Shown: positions 8,654 to 18,056, counted from the stretch's first letter. The stretch is DNA of 64,000 nt from JAGWBJ01 sp034423015 (GCA_034423015.1 DAOUJG010000022.1:31943-95942), one strand, 5' to 3'. Notes: generated by a model not told the origin, from the sequence alone. Made by a program: numbers and translations.

Positions 8654-9547
8654 CTATTTCTTGGCGACCTCGGTCATGGCCAGCTCCTCTATGAAGTTCA
8701 CGATGCCCGAGTGGTCGTTCTCGCCCTTGCCCCGGTTCATGAGGGCGCCGATCATCTGTTGCACCAGGCCCGTGACGGGAAGGGGAACTCCCAGCTCCTT
8801 CCCCGTCAGCAGCGCGTTGTGCAGGTCCTTCTGGTGCAGGCGGATGCGGAAGCCGGGGTTGAAGTTCCGGTCCATGATCATGGGGACCTTGGCCTCCATG
8901 ACGGTGCTTCCGGCCAGCCCGCCCCGGATGGCCTGGAACACCAGCTCCGGGTCTATCCCCGCCTTCTGCGCCAGGACGAAGGCCTCTCCCACCGCCTCGA
9001 TGTTGGCGGCCACGATGATCTGGTTGGCCAGCTTGACCGTGTTGCCCGCTCCCACGTCGCCCACGCGCACCACGCTGGCGCCCATCACGTCGAGGACCGG
9101 CCTGCAGCGGTCCAGCACCTCCTGCTTGCCCCCCACCATTATGGCCAGATTGCCCGAGATGGCCGCGGGCTCTCCGCCGCTAACCGGGGCGTCCAGCATC
9201 TCCACGCCCACCTTGGCTGCCTCGGCCGCGAGCTTCTGGGATGTGAGCGGAGCGATGGAGCTCATGTCGATGATCACCGAGCCCGCCTTCGCCCCCTTCA
9301 GGGCTCCCTTGGGGCCGATGATCACGTCCTCGGAGTCGGGGGAGTCGGGCACCATGGCTATGAATATCTCGGTCCTCTCGGCCACCTCCATGGATGAGCC
9401 GGCCAGCTCCGCGCCCTCGGCGGCCAGCTCGTCCATGGAGCTGCGGCTGCGGTTGTATATCGTCAGGGAGTAGCCGGCCTTCATCAGGTTCCTGGCCATG
9501 GGCTTGCCCATGATCCCCAGTCCGACGAATCCTATGGCGGGGGTCAT
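8654..9547 (-). CDS. 3-hydroxyisobutyrate / tartronate-semialdehyde reductase family (GarR-like)
   Basis: The 297-residue protein belongs to the beta-hydroxyacid dehydrogenase family. It has the NAD(P) Rossmann motif GFVGLGIMGKPMARNLMKAG at the N-terminus, the substrate motif DAPVSGGEPAA near residue 120 and the catalytic-lysine region GNTVKLANQ near residue 170. The second half is the all-alpha dimer domain. Members reduce tartronate semialdehyde or oxidise 3-hydroxyisobutyrate and related acids; the exact substrate cannot be read from sequence. Its position directly before sucCD and 6 nt after a NUDIX gene makes a four-gene operon. A link of branched-chain or glyoxylate carbon to the TCA cycle is an inference. 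Confidence 0.9.
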   Translation of the reverse strand: MTPAIGFVGLGIMGKPMARNLMKAGYSLTIYNRSRSSMDELAAEGAELAGSSMEVAERTEIFIAMVPDSPDSEDVIIGPKGALKGAKAGSVIIDMSSIAPLTSQKLAAEAAKVGVEMLDAPVSGGEPAAISGNLAIMVGGKQEVLDRCRPVLDVMGASVVRVGDVGAGNTVKLANQIIVAANIEAVGEAFVLAQKAGIDPELVFQAIRGGLAGSTVMEAKVPMIMDRNFNPGFRIRLHQKDLHNALLTGKELGVPLPVTGLVQQMIGALMNRGKGENDHSGIVNFIEELAMTEVAKK

Positions 9548-9553
9548 TCTCCT

Positions 9554-10072
9554 CTATCCTCCTACGGTCGAGTGGCGGCGTTCTTCCCGGAGCATCTTCC
9601 AGGCCCGCAGTATCTCCCGGTCCCGGGAGAAGGCCAGCGGGGGCAGCTCCTCGGGGGGAAAGAAGCCCACTTCCTGTATCTCCGGACCGGCGGCGGTGCG
9701 GCCTCCGCTGATCCGGGAGTCGTAGGTCACCAGGATCACCGGCTGGCCCTCCTGGGAGAATACACCCACCAGTCCGGTCACGTCCACCTCCAGGCCCGTC
9801 TCCTCCAGCACCTCCCTGGCGGCCGCCGCCTCCACCGGCTCGCCCCGGTCGACGTATCCCCCGGGAAGGCTCCAGAGGCCGATGCCCGGCTCCAGGCCGC
9901 GCTTGACCATCAGCACCCTGCCGTCGCGCTCCACCACCGTCACGGCCGTCACCTTGGGGTCGTGGTACACCACCCTGCCGCAGCTCGGGCAGGCCGGACG
10001 CTCTCTTCCCTGCACGTGGCGCATCTCCAGGGGCGAGGCGCAGCGAGGGCAGTACTTGTCATCTGCCAGCAT
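9554..10072 (-). CDS. NUDIX hydrolase with N-terminal zinc ribbon
   Basis: The 172-residue protein has a four-Cys zinc ribbon at the start (CPRC near 8-11 and CPSC near 28-31), then a NUDIX fold. The NUDIX box is complete: the glycine of GYVDRGE, followed by REVLEETGL with its metal-binding glutamates. Zinc-ribbon NUDIX proteins include NudC-type NADH pyrophosphatases and ADP-ribose pyrophosphatases. The NADH-specific SQPWPFPxS tail of NudC is not seen, so a nucleotide-sugar or ADP-ribose type substrate is more likely. It is the first gene of the sucCD cluster. Confidence 0.92.
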   Translation of the reverse strand: MLADDKYCPRCASPLEMRHVQGRERPACPSCGRVVYHDPKVTAVTVVERDGRVLMVKRGLEPGIGLWSLPGGYVDRGEPVEAAAAREVLEETGLEVDVTGLVGVFSQEGQPVILVTYDSRISGGRTAAGPEIQEVGFFPPEELPPLAFSRDREILRAWKMLREERRHSTVGG

Positions 10073-10195
10073 GAGCGGTATAAGGATACCACGACATGGA
10101 CGGCGGGTGCATGACGGGGCATGGCCTGGTGAGGGGCAAAGGGTTCACTCGTGCGAGGGGTTGGCTATGACAGACGACACGCCTAGGGTGTGCGG

Positions 10196-10591
10196 TCAAG
10201 GGCGGGATTCAGGCTCCGATACGTCCGGCCGGTCTGCAAGCTCCATGAATGCCTCTATCAGCTCCTTGGCGTCATTGATGCCCTGGCGTACTTCGCCCTC
10301 GTCCAATAGCTCCTGGTAGAAGTTGGCGTGCAAACTCCGTGCTCCTTGCCACAATCGCCGTCTGTGGTCAACCTGGTCACGGTCTCGCTCATAGAGCCTT
10401 CTGGCATTGGCGACTAGGAGTTCGTTTGACCCTGTCCTCCACCCATTCGCCCTCGCGATGCTGTTGACGCAGTGGGCGACGGCGCCCCATGCCTTTTCGG
10501 ATGCCTGTAGCAGGTCTCCCTGGCGCATCTGGTCATCGGCATGCTCCATGAACTCTGCACTTATCTCGCAGTGCCGCTCGGCAGATGCCAA
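10196..10591 (-). CDS. PaREP1/HEPN-like helical protein, copy 1
   Basis: The 131-residue protein starts at TTG 10591-10589 with GGAG of the upstream gene end as ribosome-binding site. It is all-helical, with the pattern HADDQMRQGDLLQASEKAWG and a later NFYQELLDE segment. These match the PaREP1-like family and closely resemble the protein at 59988-60359. Such proteins are related to HEPN folds and have no settled function. It is the second gene of a two-gene accessory unit of less GC-rich appearance than the flanking metabolic genes. Confidence 0.75.
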   Translation of the reverse strand: MASAERHCEISAEFMEHADDQMRQGDLLQASEKAWGAVAHCVNSIARANGWRTGSNELLVANARRLYERDRDQVDHRRRLWQGARSLHANFYQELLDEGEVRQGINDAKELIEAFMELADRPDVSEPESRP

Positions 10592-10592
10592 C

Positions 10593-11123
10593 CTATCCCT
10601 CTCCGTAGGGCTTCGGGGCCGTGTACTCGATCAGCGAGAACTGGCTGGCCACCTCGAGGAACTGGATGGTCGTCTCGACCCCAAATACATCCTGTAAGTG
10701 GATGGACTCGCCAAGCTGGAACGATGCGGGATGGGCGACGTGCCCGTTGATGGCGATATTGTCGGCGTACACATAGAGCCTGTCGCCTTCATCCCGTATC
10801 GGGTTCAGTCGACCCTCGATGCCCGGGATATGTCCTGCGGACGATGTGAACAGCACCGCACGCCGGTCGTCGTCTGAGGGTTCCAACTTCAGGGTAACGG
10901 TCGCCGCGTCTTTGGGAGTCACCGTCTTGCTAAAGGGCAGATAGCCCGCCGCCGCCGCCAGGAACTTCATGGGTTGGTCGGTGCGATATATGTCGACTTG
11001 CCATGCGCCATCGGCGTCGGTTCGCCCCGTGCGCCGCGTCCCGTTAGGAAGCTCTATCAGTGTAGCCGCCCCCGCTAGATGGTCGCCCGACCCCGACCTG
11101 AGAAGGAACCTTACGATTGGCAT
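10593..11123 (-). CDS. Hypothetical protein with carboxypeptidase-regulatory-like beta domain
   Basis: The 176-residue protein has an N-terminal half with the look of a carboxypeptidase-regulatory or Big-like beta sandwich (ATLIELPNGTRRTGRTDADG, then AAAGYLPFSKTVTP). The C-terminal half includes LYVYADNIAINGHVAHP and a run that ends FSLIEYTAPKP. No signal peptide is apparent, so it may be cytoplasmic. I do not recognise the full-length family. It is one nucleotide from the downstream PaREP1-like gene and has its own candidate promoter at 11215-11244. Confidence 0.7.
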   Translation of the reverse strand: MPIVRFLLRSGSGDHLAGAATLIELPNGTRRTGRTDADGAWQVDIYRTDQPMKFLAAAAGYLPFSKTVTPKDAATVTLKLEPSDDDRRAVLFTSSAGHIPGIEGRLNPIRDEGDRLYVYADNIAINGHVAHPASFQLGESIHLQDVFGVETTIQFLEVASQFSLIEYTAPKPYGEG

Positions 11124-11214
11124 ATCGACTACCCTATCCTCAGGGGCCCTGTCTTCAGAGGGGTGTGTGGCGCTTCGGCAGCCGTTCTTTGACTACACCC
11201 CTCTCTTTATATGA

Positions 11215-11244
11215 ACGTTAGCGTCGTAATGTAACGACTGTCAA
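11215..11244 (-). promoter_or_regulatory. Promoter of the two-gene accessory unit
   Basis: On the minus strand, a perfect TTGACA (11244-11239) is followed after 18 bp by TAACGT (11220-11215). The -10 is weak but the placement, about 90 nt before the start of the 10593-11123 gene, is reasonable. Confidence 0.45.
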
Positions 11245-11252
11245 GGTCATCG

Positions 11253-11261
11253 TGATATGAT
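11253..11261 (+). promoter_or_regulatory. Extended -10 promoter of the MmgE/PrpD gene
   Basis: TGA directly precedes TATGAT, forming an extended -10 element, 52 nt before the ATG at 11314. A -35 is not clear, which is acceptable for extended -10 promoters. It overlaps the divergent control region. Confidence 0.45.
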
Positions 11262-11313
11262 TGGGCGTTCGCGGTTGCCTGCCTGCACAACGCGCTAAGG
11301 AGGTACTGTCCAC

Positions 11314-12708
11314 ATGACCGAAGAGACCAAGTCCATCACCCTGGAGGTGGCCGAGTACTCCAGCTCGGTCTCATATGCCGACCTGCCCCCGACGCTGGTC
11401 CACAGGGCCAAGGAGGCGGTGGTCGACGGCCTGGGGGTGATGCTTGCGGGGCACGGCGCCGACTGCTCCCGCGTCGTCAGGAGCTACCTGGGGGACATGG
11501 GGCTGTCCGGCAAGTCGTCGGTCATCGGTGAGGGGGTCCGGCTGCCCGCCCAGTTCGCCGCCCTGGCCAACGGAGTCAGCGGCCATGCCCTGGACTTCGA
11601 CGACACGCAGATATCGTCGGTCCCGGACCGGGTCTACGGCCTCCTTACCCATCCCACGGTGCCGGTCCTCTCCGCCGCCCTTGCCCAGGCCGAGGAGGCC
11701 GGGGCAGGGGGAAGGGACCTGCTGGCGGCCTTCTGCGCCGGGGTCGAGGTTGCCTGCAAGGTCGCCGAGACCATCGCGCCCCGTCACTACCAGGGGGGCT
11801 TCCACTCCACGGGGACCATCGGCGTCATCGGCGCGGCGGCCGCGGCCGCCCGGCTCATGGAGCTGGACGTGGAAGCCACCCGCCACGCCATCGGCATCGC
11901 CGCCAGCAAGAGCGCCGGCATCAGGGTCGCCTTCGGCACCATGACCAAGCCCTACCACGCGGGGGCGGCGGGGGAGAACGGCGTGGTGGCGGCCAAGCTG
12001 GCTCGGCTGGGGTACACCACCGACCCCGACGCGCTGGACGGCAGGTGGGGCTTCTTTCAGGTGGCGGGGGGAGGCTCCGACCCGCAGCTCATCCGGGGGA
12101 AGCTTGGCAGGCCCTACGCGTTCGTGGACCCGGGCGTCTCCATCAAGCCCTACCCCTGCGGCTCCCTGGCCCACCCCAGCATGGACGCCATGCTGGAGCT
12201 GGTCACCGAGAATGACGTCAGGCCGGAGACGGTGAAGGAGATCAGGTTCGGCACCAGCTCAAACGTGCTCAACGCCCTCCGCTACAGGGAGCCCCACAAC
12301 GAGCTGGAGGCCAAGTTCAGCATCCCCTTCTGCATGGCCATACTGGTGCTGGACCGCCGTGGCGGCATAGCCGAGTTCTCCGACGAGACGGTGGAGCGGC
12401 CCGACGTGCGGGAGATGATGGCCAGGGTCGTCCCATACCTGCACGAGGGGCTGGAGGCCCGGGGCTTCGAGCGCATACTCAGCCTGATCGAGGTAGAGCT
12501 CGAGGACGGGACCGTGCTGTCCCGGGAGGCCTCCACCTCCCGTGGGACGCCCGAGCGTCCCATGACCCGGGAGGAGCTGGAGGCCAAGTTCGACGACTGC
12601 GCCCGGGGGACCATCACCCCCCAGCGGCAGAGAGAGGCGTTGGACACCGTCTACGCCCTGGAGGACCTGGACGACGTGGCGCAGCTAACGGCCCTACTGG
12701 CCGGCTAG
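11314..12708 (+). CDS. MmgE/PrpD family protein (2-methylcitrate dehydratase-like)
   Basis: The 464-residue protein has the MmgE/PrpD layout: an all-helical N-terminal domain with GHALDFDDT at about 90 and a C-terminal alpha/beta domain. Characterised members include 2-methylcitrate dehydratase and cis-aconitate decarboxylase, but many paralogs act on unknown acids. The start has a strong AAGGAGGT site 9 nt before ATG. The classic methylcitrate partners prpB/prpC are absent nearby, so a methylcitrate role is not supported by context. Its last 15 nt overlap the convergent ribokinase gene. Confidence 0.9.
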   Translation: MTEETKSITLEVAEYSSSVSYADLPPTLVHRAKEAVVDGLGVMLAGHGADCSRVVRSYLGDMGLSGKSSVIGEGVRLPAQFAALANGVSGHALDFDDTQISSVPDRVYGLLTHPTVPVLSAALAQAEEAGAGGRDLLAAFCAGVEVACKVAETIAPRHYQGGFHSTGTIGVIGAAAAAARLMELDVEATRHAIGIAASKSAGIRVAFGTMTKPYHAGAAGENGVVAAKLARLGYTTDPDALDGRWGFFQVAGGGSDPQLIRGKLGRPYAFVDPGVSIKPYPCGSLAHPSMDAMLELVTENDVRPETVKEIRFGTSSNVLNALRYREPHNELEAKFSIPFCMAILVLDRRGGIAEFSDETVERPDVREMMARVVPYLHEGLEARGFERILSLIEVELEDGTVLSREASTSRGTPERPMTREELEAKFDDCARGTITPQRQREALDTVYALEDLDDVAQLTALLAG

Positions 12709-13617
12709 GAAAGCCTCCACCTCGGCCCGGTGGGGCATGGAGTCCTGGGCGCCGTGCCGGGTGACCGCCAGCGCCCCGGCGGCCATGGCCAGCTCCACGG
12801 CCTCCTCCGGACCCGCTCCCTCGGCCAGGGCCGCCGCCAGGGCGCCGTTGAAGGCGTCGCCCGCCGCCACCGTGTCCACCGCGTCCACCGGGTAGGCGGG
12901 GGTGTGGCGGGATGTGGAGCCGTCGGAGTAGTAGGCGCCCAGGGACCCCATCTTGACGATGGCGCAGCCCGCTCCCCTCGCCAGCAGCCTGGAGGCGGCC
13001 GTCTCCGCCGAGGCCGTGTCCACTACGGGGAAGTCAACCAGCGCCTGGGCCTCGGTCTCGTTGGGCGTGACGTAGCTGCAGTAGCCGTACATCTCGTCGG
13101 GCAGGGGGCGGGCCGGTCCCGGGTCCAGAATCACCGTCCTGCCCGTGGAGAAGGCGGCGCGGGCGGCCGCCAGAGACGTCTCCAGGGGCACTTCGAGCTG
13201 GAGCATGAGCACCGACGCGTGCTCCATCGCCGCCAGGACCCGGGAGACCTCGGCGGGTCCGCAGGTCGCGTTGGCCCCCAGCACCTGGACGATGCGGTTC
13301 TGGGCTGAGGAGTCGATGTTGATCACGGCGATGCCCGAGCTGGTCGCGGCATCCACCTCGATGCCGGACACGTCCACCCCGGCGCCCCGAAGATGGCCGA
13401 GCAGCTCCCCGCCGAAGGAGTCCCCGCCGACCCGGCCCACCATCATCACCGCCGCCCCCATCCGCGCCGCCGCCACCGCCTGGTTGGCGCCCTTCCCGCC
13501 GGGGTAGGTCAGGAACCTGTCGCCCACCACCGTCTCTCCCGGCCGGGGGGACCGCTGGGACACGGTGACCAGGTCCATGTTGATTCCGCCGAGGACTACT
13601 ACCGACGGTCGGGCCAT
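12694..13617 (-). CDS. rbsK: Ribokinase / PfkB-family sugar kinase
   Basis: The 307-residue kinase has the PfkB signatures YPGGKGANQAVAAARMG near residue 40 and DTVAAGDAFNGALAAAL near residue 240, the latter with the catalytic Asp and anion hole. Overall it fits ribokinase, which phosphorylates D-ribose at C5 with ATP, but adenosine or other sugars are possible. No ribose transporter is nearby. The next minus-strand gene downstream lies beyond the convergent MmgE gene, so it is probably monocistronic. Confidence 0.88.
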   Translation of the reverse strand: MARPSVVVLGGINMDLVTVSQRSPRPGETVVGDRFLTYPGGKGANQAVAAARMGAAVMMVGRVGGDSFGGELLGHLRGAGVDVSGIEVDAATSSGIAVINIDSSAQNRIVQVLGANATCGPAEVSRVLAAMEHASVLMLQLEVPLETSLAAARAAFSTGRTVILDPGPARPLPDEMYGYCSYVTPNETEAQALVDFPVVDTASAETAASRLLARGAGCAIVKMGSLGAYYSDGSTSRHTPAYPVDAVDTVAAGDAFNGALAAALAEGAGPEEAVELAMAAGALAVTRHGAQDSMPHRAEVEAFLAGQ

Positions 13618-13661
13618 GGGCGAATCATAGCACAGGGCCCGTCATGGCCGTGGCCCGCCCA

Positions 13662-14861
13662 TCAGGCCAGGTCGGCGACCGCCTGGACCTGCACCAGGGC
13701 CCCGGGCTGCATGAGCCGGCTCACGACCACCGTGGTGGCCGCGGGCAGGTCGTCGCCAAAGAGCTCTCGGCGGGCCTTCTGCACCTCCCGGTGCTCCGAC
13801 GCCGCCTGGGGAGCTAGGTACTCCACGGTGCGGACCACGTTCCCCGGGCCACCCCCCGCCTTCTCCACAAGGTCCGCGACGTTGGCGAACGCCTGCCTGG
13901 CCTGGGCGGCGACTCCCCCGCTTACGAGAGCGCCGGCGCCGTCCACCCCCGTCTGGCCCGAGAGGAACAGCAGGCCGCCCTTCTCCACGGCCGGATGAAA
14001 GGTCGCCCCCCCGCGGCCCGGCCGCCCCGCGCCGATGATCCTCCGGGACCCGCCGGCCACCGCGAATATGTCGATCTCCGCCAGGGCGCCCGGGGCCAGG
14101 AGCTGGTCGATCACGATGTTGGTGGATGCGGGCAGGTGGTCGCCGAAGACATCCCGGCGTACTTCATCCGTCCCCTGGTATCCATCCAGGGCCTCGGGGA
14201 CGATGTAGTCCACCGTCTTGACCACGTCCTCGAATCCCAGGCCCGCGCTCTCCAGGATGCGCTGGGCCCTTGCGTAGATGGCGCGGGTCTGGGCGACGAT
14301 GCCGTCGGGGAAGCTGGGGGTCCCCATGTCGTCGAAGGAGCGCGCGACGACCCCCGCAATCCACAGCACTCGGCCCCCGCCCCAGGCAGGCTTGTACGGG
14401 AGCCGCCAGTCGTTCCTCGGGTCGGGGTAGTGGGGCCGCCCCTTGCCTCCCCTCTCGGCCACCGCCTCTATCTCCACCAGGGCGCCGTCGTCCAGCAGCG
14501 CCTCCACGGCGATGGCCGTCACCGCCGGGAGCCCCTCCACTCCCATCAGCTCCGCCCGCACGCCTATGGACTGGTTGAAGTTGGGCAGGGCCCCCGGGGT
14601 CATGTAGTAGACCACCTTCACCAGGTCGGACAGGCCGTAGCCGGCCGCCCCCATGATGCGCAGCAGCTTGTCGTAGGCCGCCGCCGTCTGCCGGCCCATG
14701 TCCCCCGTACAGGCCCACCCGGCGCCCGAGGGGCCGGGCTCCGCGGCCGTGATGCCGCTCACCCACAGCGTGTCCGAGCTGTCCGCCGCGTGGGAGCAGG
14801 CGCCCCGGCTGTATCCGGCGGTCACTGCGTCCTCGGGGTCCATGGTCCTCTTCGCCGCCAC
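13662..14861 (-). CDS. Three-domain RidA/YjgF-family protein
   Basis: The 399-residue protein consists of three consecutive RidA (YjgF/YER057c/UK114) domains of about 120-130 residues each, with repeated blocks LPAVTAIAVEALLDDGALVE, LPASTNIVIDQLLAPGALAE and LPAATTVVVSRLMQPGALVQ. RidA proteins normally form homotrimers with active sites at subunit borders, so this chain could fold as a built-in trimer. In each domain the arginine of canonical imine deaminases (PAR-T-V) is replaced (V, S or A), so ordinary 2-aminoacrylate deamination is doubtful. I place the start at GTG 14861-14859, 5 nt after AGGAGG. It is transcribed away from the neighbouring FAD oxidoreductase. Confidence 0.88.
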   Translation of the reverse strand: MAAKRTMDPEDAVTAGYSRGACSHAADSSDTLWVSGITAAEPGPSGAGWACTGDMGRQTAAAYDKLLRIMGAAGYGLSDLVKVVYYMTPGALPNFNQSIGVRAELMGVEGLPAVTAIAVEALLDDGALVEIEAVAERGGKGRPHYPDPRNDWRLPYKPAWGGGRVLWIAGVVARSFDDMGTPSFPDGIVAQTRAIYARAQRILESAGLGFEDVVKTVDYIVPEALDGYQGTDEVRRDVFGDHLPASTNIVIDQLLAPGALAEIDIFAVAGGSRRIIGAGRPGRGGATFHPAVEKGGLLFLSGQTGVDGAGALVSGGVAAQARQAFANVADLVEKAGGGPGNVVRTVEYLAPQAASEHREVQKARRELFGDDLPAATTVVVSRLMQPGALVQVQAVADLA

Positions 14862-15019
14862 GCTCACCTCCTGTTGGGCATGGGTCCTGTTGGGCATGGG
14901 TCCAAGGCTACGTGCCCCGGTGGGCGGTGTCAATGCGCCGGGCGCGTCGTGGAAGCCGGTTGAAGCAGCATGGCCTTTCCTGTAATGTAGGCGTCGAACG
15001 TACCTCTGGAGGCCGGCAC

Positions 15020-17980
15020 ATGACGACAGCAGCAGAGGCCAGGGCCCGCATCCGGCAGGGCCGGGACCTGGCCGGCGAGCTCCGGGAGCGGGTGGAAGGC
15101 GAGGTCCGCTTCGACCCCTATTCCCGGGCCCTGTATAGCACCGACGCCAGCATCTACCAGATGGAGCCCGTGGGCGTCGTCGTTCCAAGAAGCGCCGCCG
15201 ACGTCCTGGCGGTCATGGACGTGGCCAGCAGGAACCGCGTGCCTGTGCTGCCCAGGTGCGGCGGCACCAGCCTGGCGGGCCAGACGGTGAACCATGCCAT
15301 CGTCATGGACTTCAGCAAGTACATGCGCGGCGTGCTGGAGGTGAACACCGAGGAGCGCTGGGCCCGGGTCCAGCCGGGCATCGTGCTGGACCACCTGAAC
15401 CAGGCGCTGGCCGTCCACCGTCTCCAGTACGCCCCCGACCCCAGCACCTCCAACCGCGCCTGCGTGGGCGGCGGCGTGGGCAACAACACCTGCGGCTCCC
15501 ACTCCGTCATCTACGGCAAGACCTCGGACCACGTGCTGGAGGTCCAGGCGGTGCTCTCCGACGGCAGCCAGGCCCACTTCCGGCAGCTTCAGAGCCAGGA
15601 GATGGAGACCCGGCTGTCGGGCGCGGGGCTGGAGTCGGAGATATACAGGCAGGTCAAGAGGATCGCCCGGGAGAACCGGGACGAGATCGTGGCCCGGTAC
15701 CCCAACATCATGCGCCGGGTCAGCGGCTACAACCTGGACGACTTCATGGGAGACGGGCCCGTCAACATGGCCCGCATGGTCGTCGGCTCCGAGGGCACCC
15801 TGTGCGTCGTGACCGAGGCCAAGGTGAACCTGGTCCCGGTCCCCGCCAGGAAGGCCCTGGCCGTCCTCCACTTCCACGACATCGTCGAGGCCTGCGGGGC
15901 CACCTGGGAGCTGCTGGGGCATAACCCCGCGGCCGTGGAAGTGATAGGCCGGATGATCCTGGACCGCTGCCGGGCCTCCCTGGGGTTCGCCCACCTGCTC
16001 TCCTTCGTGGAAGGGGAGCCCGACGCCCTGCTAGTGGTGGAGGTCAACGGCGAGTCGGACATCGAGGTCAGGTCCAAGCTGGACGCCCTCAAGGAGGACG
16101 CCCAGCGCAAAGGCCTGGGATACGCCTGTGTGAACCTGCTGGAGCCCGGCGACCAGGGCAAGGTCTGGGCCCTGCGGAGCGCCGGCCTGGGCCTGCTGAT
16201 GAGCACCAAGGGGGACGCGAAGCCCCTCCCCTACGTGGAGGACGCCGCCGTGGACCCCCGCAACCTGGGGGAGTACGTGCGCAGGTTCGAGGAGGTGGTC
16301 AAGGCCCACGGCACCACCGCCGGATACTACGGCCACGCCAGCGTCGGCTGCCTGCACATCAGGCCCCTGGTGGACCTGAAGACATCCGAGGGGGTGGACA
16401 AGATGGTGTCCATCGCCTCGGACATAAGCGAGCTGGTGCTGGAGTATGGAGGATGCCTTTCCGGGGAGCACGGGGACGGCATCGTCCGCGGCGTCTGGAA
16501 CGAGAAGATGTTCGGGCCGCAGATATACCAGGCGTTCCGGGACGTGAAGCGGGCCTGGGACCCCGAGGGCATCATGAACCCGGGGAAGATCGTCGATTGC
16601 CCCCCCATGACGGAGAACCTCAGGATTGGGCCCGAGTACTCGACGGAGAGCCTGGATACCAAGCTGGACTTCTCGGCGGACCTGGGCTACGCCAACCTGG
16701 TGGAGATGTGCAACGGCATGGGCGCCTGCCGCAAGACCACCGGCACCATGTGCCCCTCCTACATGGTCACCAGGGAGGAGGAGCACTCGACCCGCGGGAG
16801 GGCCAACCTCCTCCGCTCGGTGCTGTCGGGAGCGCTGCCCTTCACCGAGCTGACCAGCCGCCGCCTCTACGACGCCATGGACCTGTGCCTGGAGTGCAAG
16901 GGCTGCAAGGCCGAGTGCCAGACGGGCGTGGACATGGCCAAGCTCAAGTACGAGTTCCTGGACCGGTACCACCGGGCCCAGGGCCTGCCCCTCCGGGCCC
17001 GGGTCTTCGCGAATATCAACACCCTGAGCCGGCTGGGGGCCCCCCTGGCGCCCCTTGCCAACTGGGCTGCGAGCAACCCCCTGGGCAAGAGGCTCCTGCA
17101 CGCGATCTTGGGCGTCCACTCCCAGCGCAGCCTTCCGCCCCTGGCGCGAACCACCTTCCCCAAGTGGTTCGCCTCCCGGCGGCCCTCCGTAAGAGAGGGG
17201 CGGGATGGGAGCGGCGCCGTTGGGACGAAGAGGGTCCTCCTCTTCAACGACACCTTCATGAACTACAACTATCCCCAGGTCGGCATGGCGGCGGTGGAGG
17301 TGCTGGAGCGGGCCGGATTCGACGTGGAGCTGGCCGCACCCTCCGGCGAGTCCAGGGCAGGCGCCGTCTGCTGCGGACGCCCCATGGTCTCCAAGGGCCT
17401 CCTGGACAAGGCCAGGGACAACGCCCGGCGCAACGTCCAGGCCCTCTATCCCTACGCCCGGGAGGGAGTGCCCATCGTGGGCTGCGAGCCCAGCTGCCTA
17501 CTGACCCTCCGGGACGAGTACCCGGACCTGTTGCCCGAGGGGGATGAGCGGGCCAGGGCCCGGGAGGTGGCGGCCGGCTCCTATCTGCTGGAGGAGCTCC
17601 TGGACATGTCTCGGAAGGAGGGCGCCCTGGACGGGGCTTTCGCCGACGTCTCCGACCGAAAGCTGCTCCTCCACGGCCACTGCCATCAGAAGGCCCTGGT
17701 CGGCACCGGGCCCTCGGTGGCCGCCCTGAAGCTGGCGGGCTACCAGGTGGAGGAGGTCAGCTCCGGCTGCTGCGGAATGGCCGGCTCCTTCGGGTTCGAG
17801 GCGGAGCACTACGACATCTCCATGGAGATCGGACGGCTGCGCCTGTTCCCGGCGGTGGAGGCCAAGGGCCCCGAGTGGGACGTGGCCGTCACCGGGGTCT
17901 CCTGCCGTCAGCAGGTGGAGCACGGCACGGGCCGCAGGGCGAGGCACGTGGTGGAATACCTGAGGGACGCGCTGGCTTGA
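15020..17980 (+). CDS. FAD-linked and Fe-S oxidoreductase, GlcD-GlcF fusion (YdiJ-like)
   Basis: The 986-residue protein joins a PCMH-type FAD-binding domain (about 40-270, with PRCGGTSLAGQ), an FAD-oxidase C-terminal domain (to about 540), a Fe-S domain (CNGMGACRKTTGTMCPSY, then CLECKGCKAEC) and two CCG domains (VCCGRPM with GCEPSC, and HGHCHQKAL with SSGCCGMAGS). YdiJ-type enzymes oxidise D-2-hydroxy acids such as D-2-hydroxyglutarate or D-lactate and pass electrons through Fe-S centres. The start at ATG 15020 has GGAGG 9 nt upstream; an in-frame upstream ATG lacks one. The substrate is not determined by the sequence. Confidence 0.92.
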   Translation: MTTAAEARARIRQGRDLAGELRERVEGEVRFDPYSRALYSTDASIYQMEPVGVVVPRSAADVLAVMDVASRNRVPVLPRCGGTSLAGQTVNHAIVMDFSKYMRGVLEVNTEERWARVQPGIVLDHLNQALAVHRLQYAPDPSTSNRACVGGGVGNNTCGSHSVIYGKTSDHVLEVQAVLSDGSQAHFRQLQSQEMETRLSGAGLESEIYRQVKRIARENRDEIVARYPNIMRRVSGYNLDDFMGDGPVNMARMVVGSEGTLCVVTEAKVNLVPVPARKALAVLHFHDIVEACGATWELLGHNPAAVEVIGRMILDRCRASLGFAHLLSFVEGEPDALLVVEVNGESDIEVRSKLDALKEDAQRKGLGYACVNLLEPGDQGKVWALRSAGLGLLMSTKGDAKPLPYVEDAAVDPRNLGEYVRRFEEVVKAHGTTAGYYGHASVGCLHIRPLVDLKTSEGVDKMVSIASDISELVLEYGGCLSGEHGDGIVRGVWNEKMFGPQIYQAFRDVKRAWDPEGIMNPGKIVDCPPMTENLRIGPEYSTESLDTKLDFSADLGYANLVEMCNGMGACRKTTGTMCPSYMVTREEEHSTRGRANLLRSVLSGALPFTELTSRRLYDAMDLCLECKGCKAECQTGVDMAKLKYEFLDRYHRAQGLPLRARVFANINTLSRLGAPLAPLANWAASNPLGKRLLHAILGVHSQRSLPPLARTTFPKWFASRRPSVREGRDGSGAVGTKRVLLFNDTFMNYNYPQVGMAAVEVLERAGFDVELAAPSGESRAGAVCCGRPMVSKGLLDKARDNARRNVQALYPYAREGVPIVGCEPSCLLTLRDEYPDLLPEGDERARAREVAAGSYLLEELLDMSRKEGALDGAFADVSDRKLLLHGHCHQKALVGTGPSVAALKLAGYQVEEVSSGCCGMAGSFGFEAEHYDISMEIGRLRLFPAVEAKGPEWDVAVTGVSCRQQVEHGTGRRARHVVEYLRDALA

Positions 17981-18056
17981 TTCGTTTGCTGCGGGTCCGC
18001 CCTTCCCGCGCGGAGCGGGATGGTGGGCAGGTGGGCTCAATAACCCGGGGGCACCC

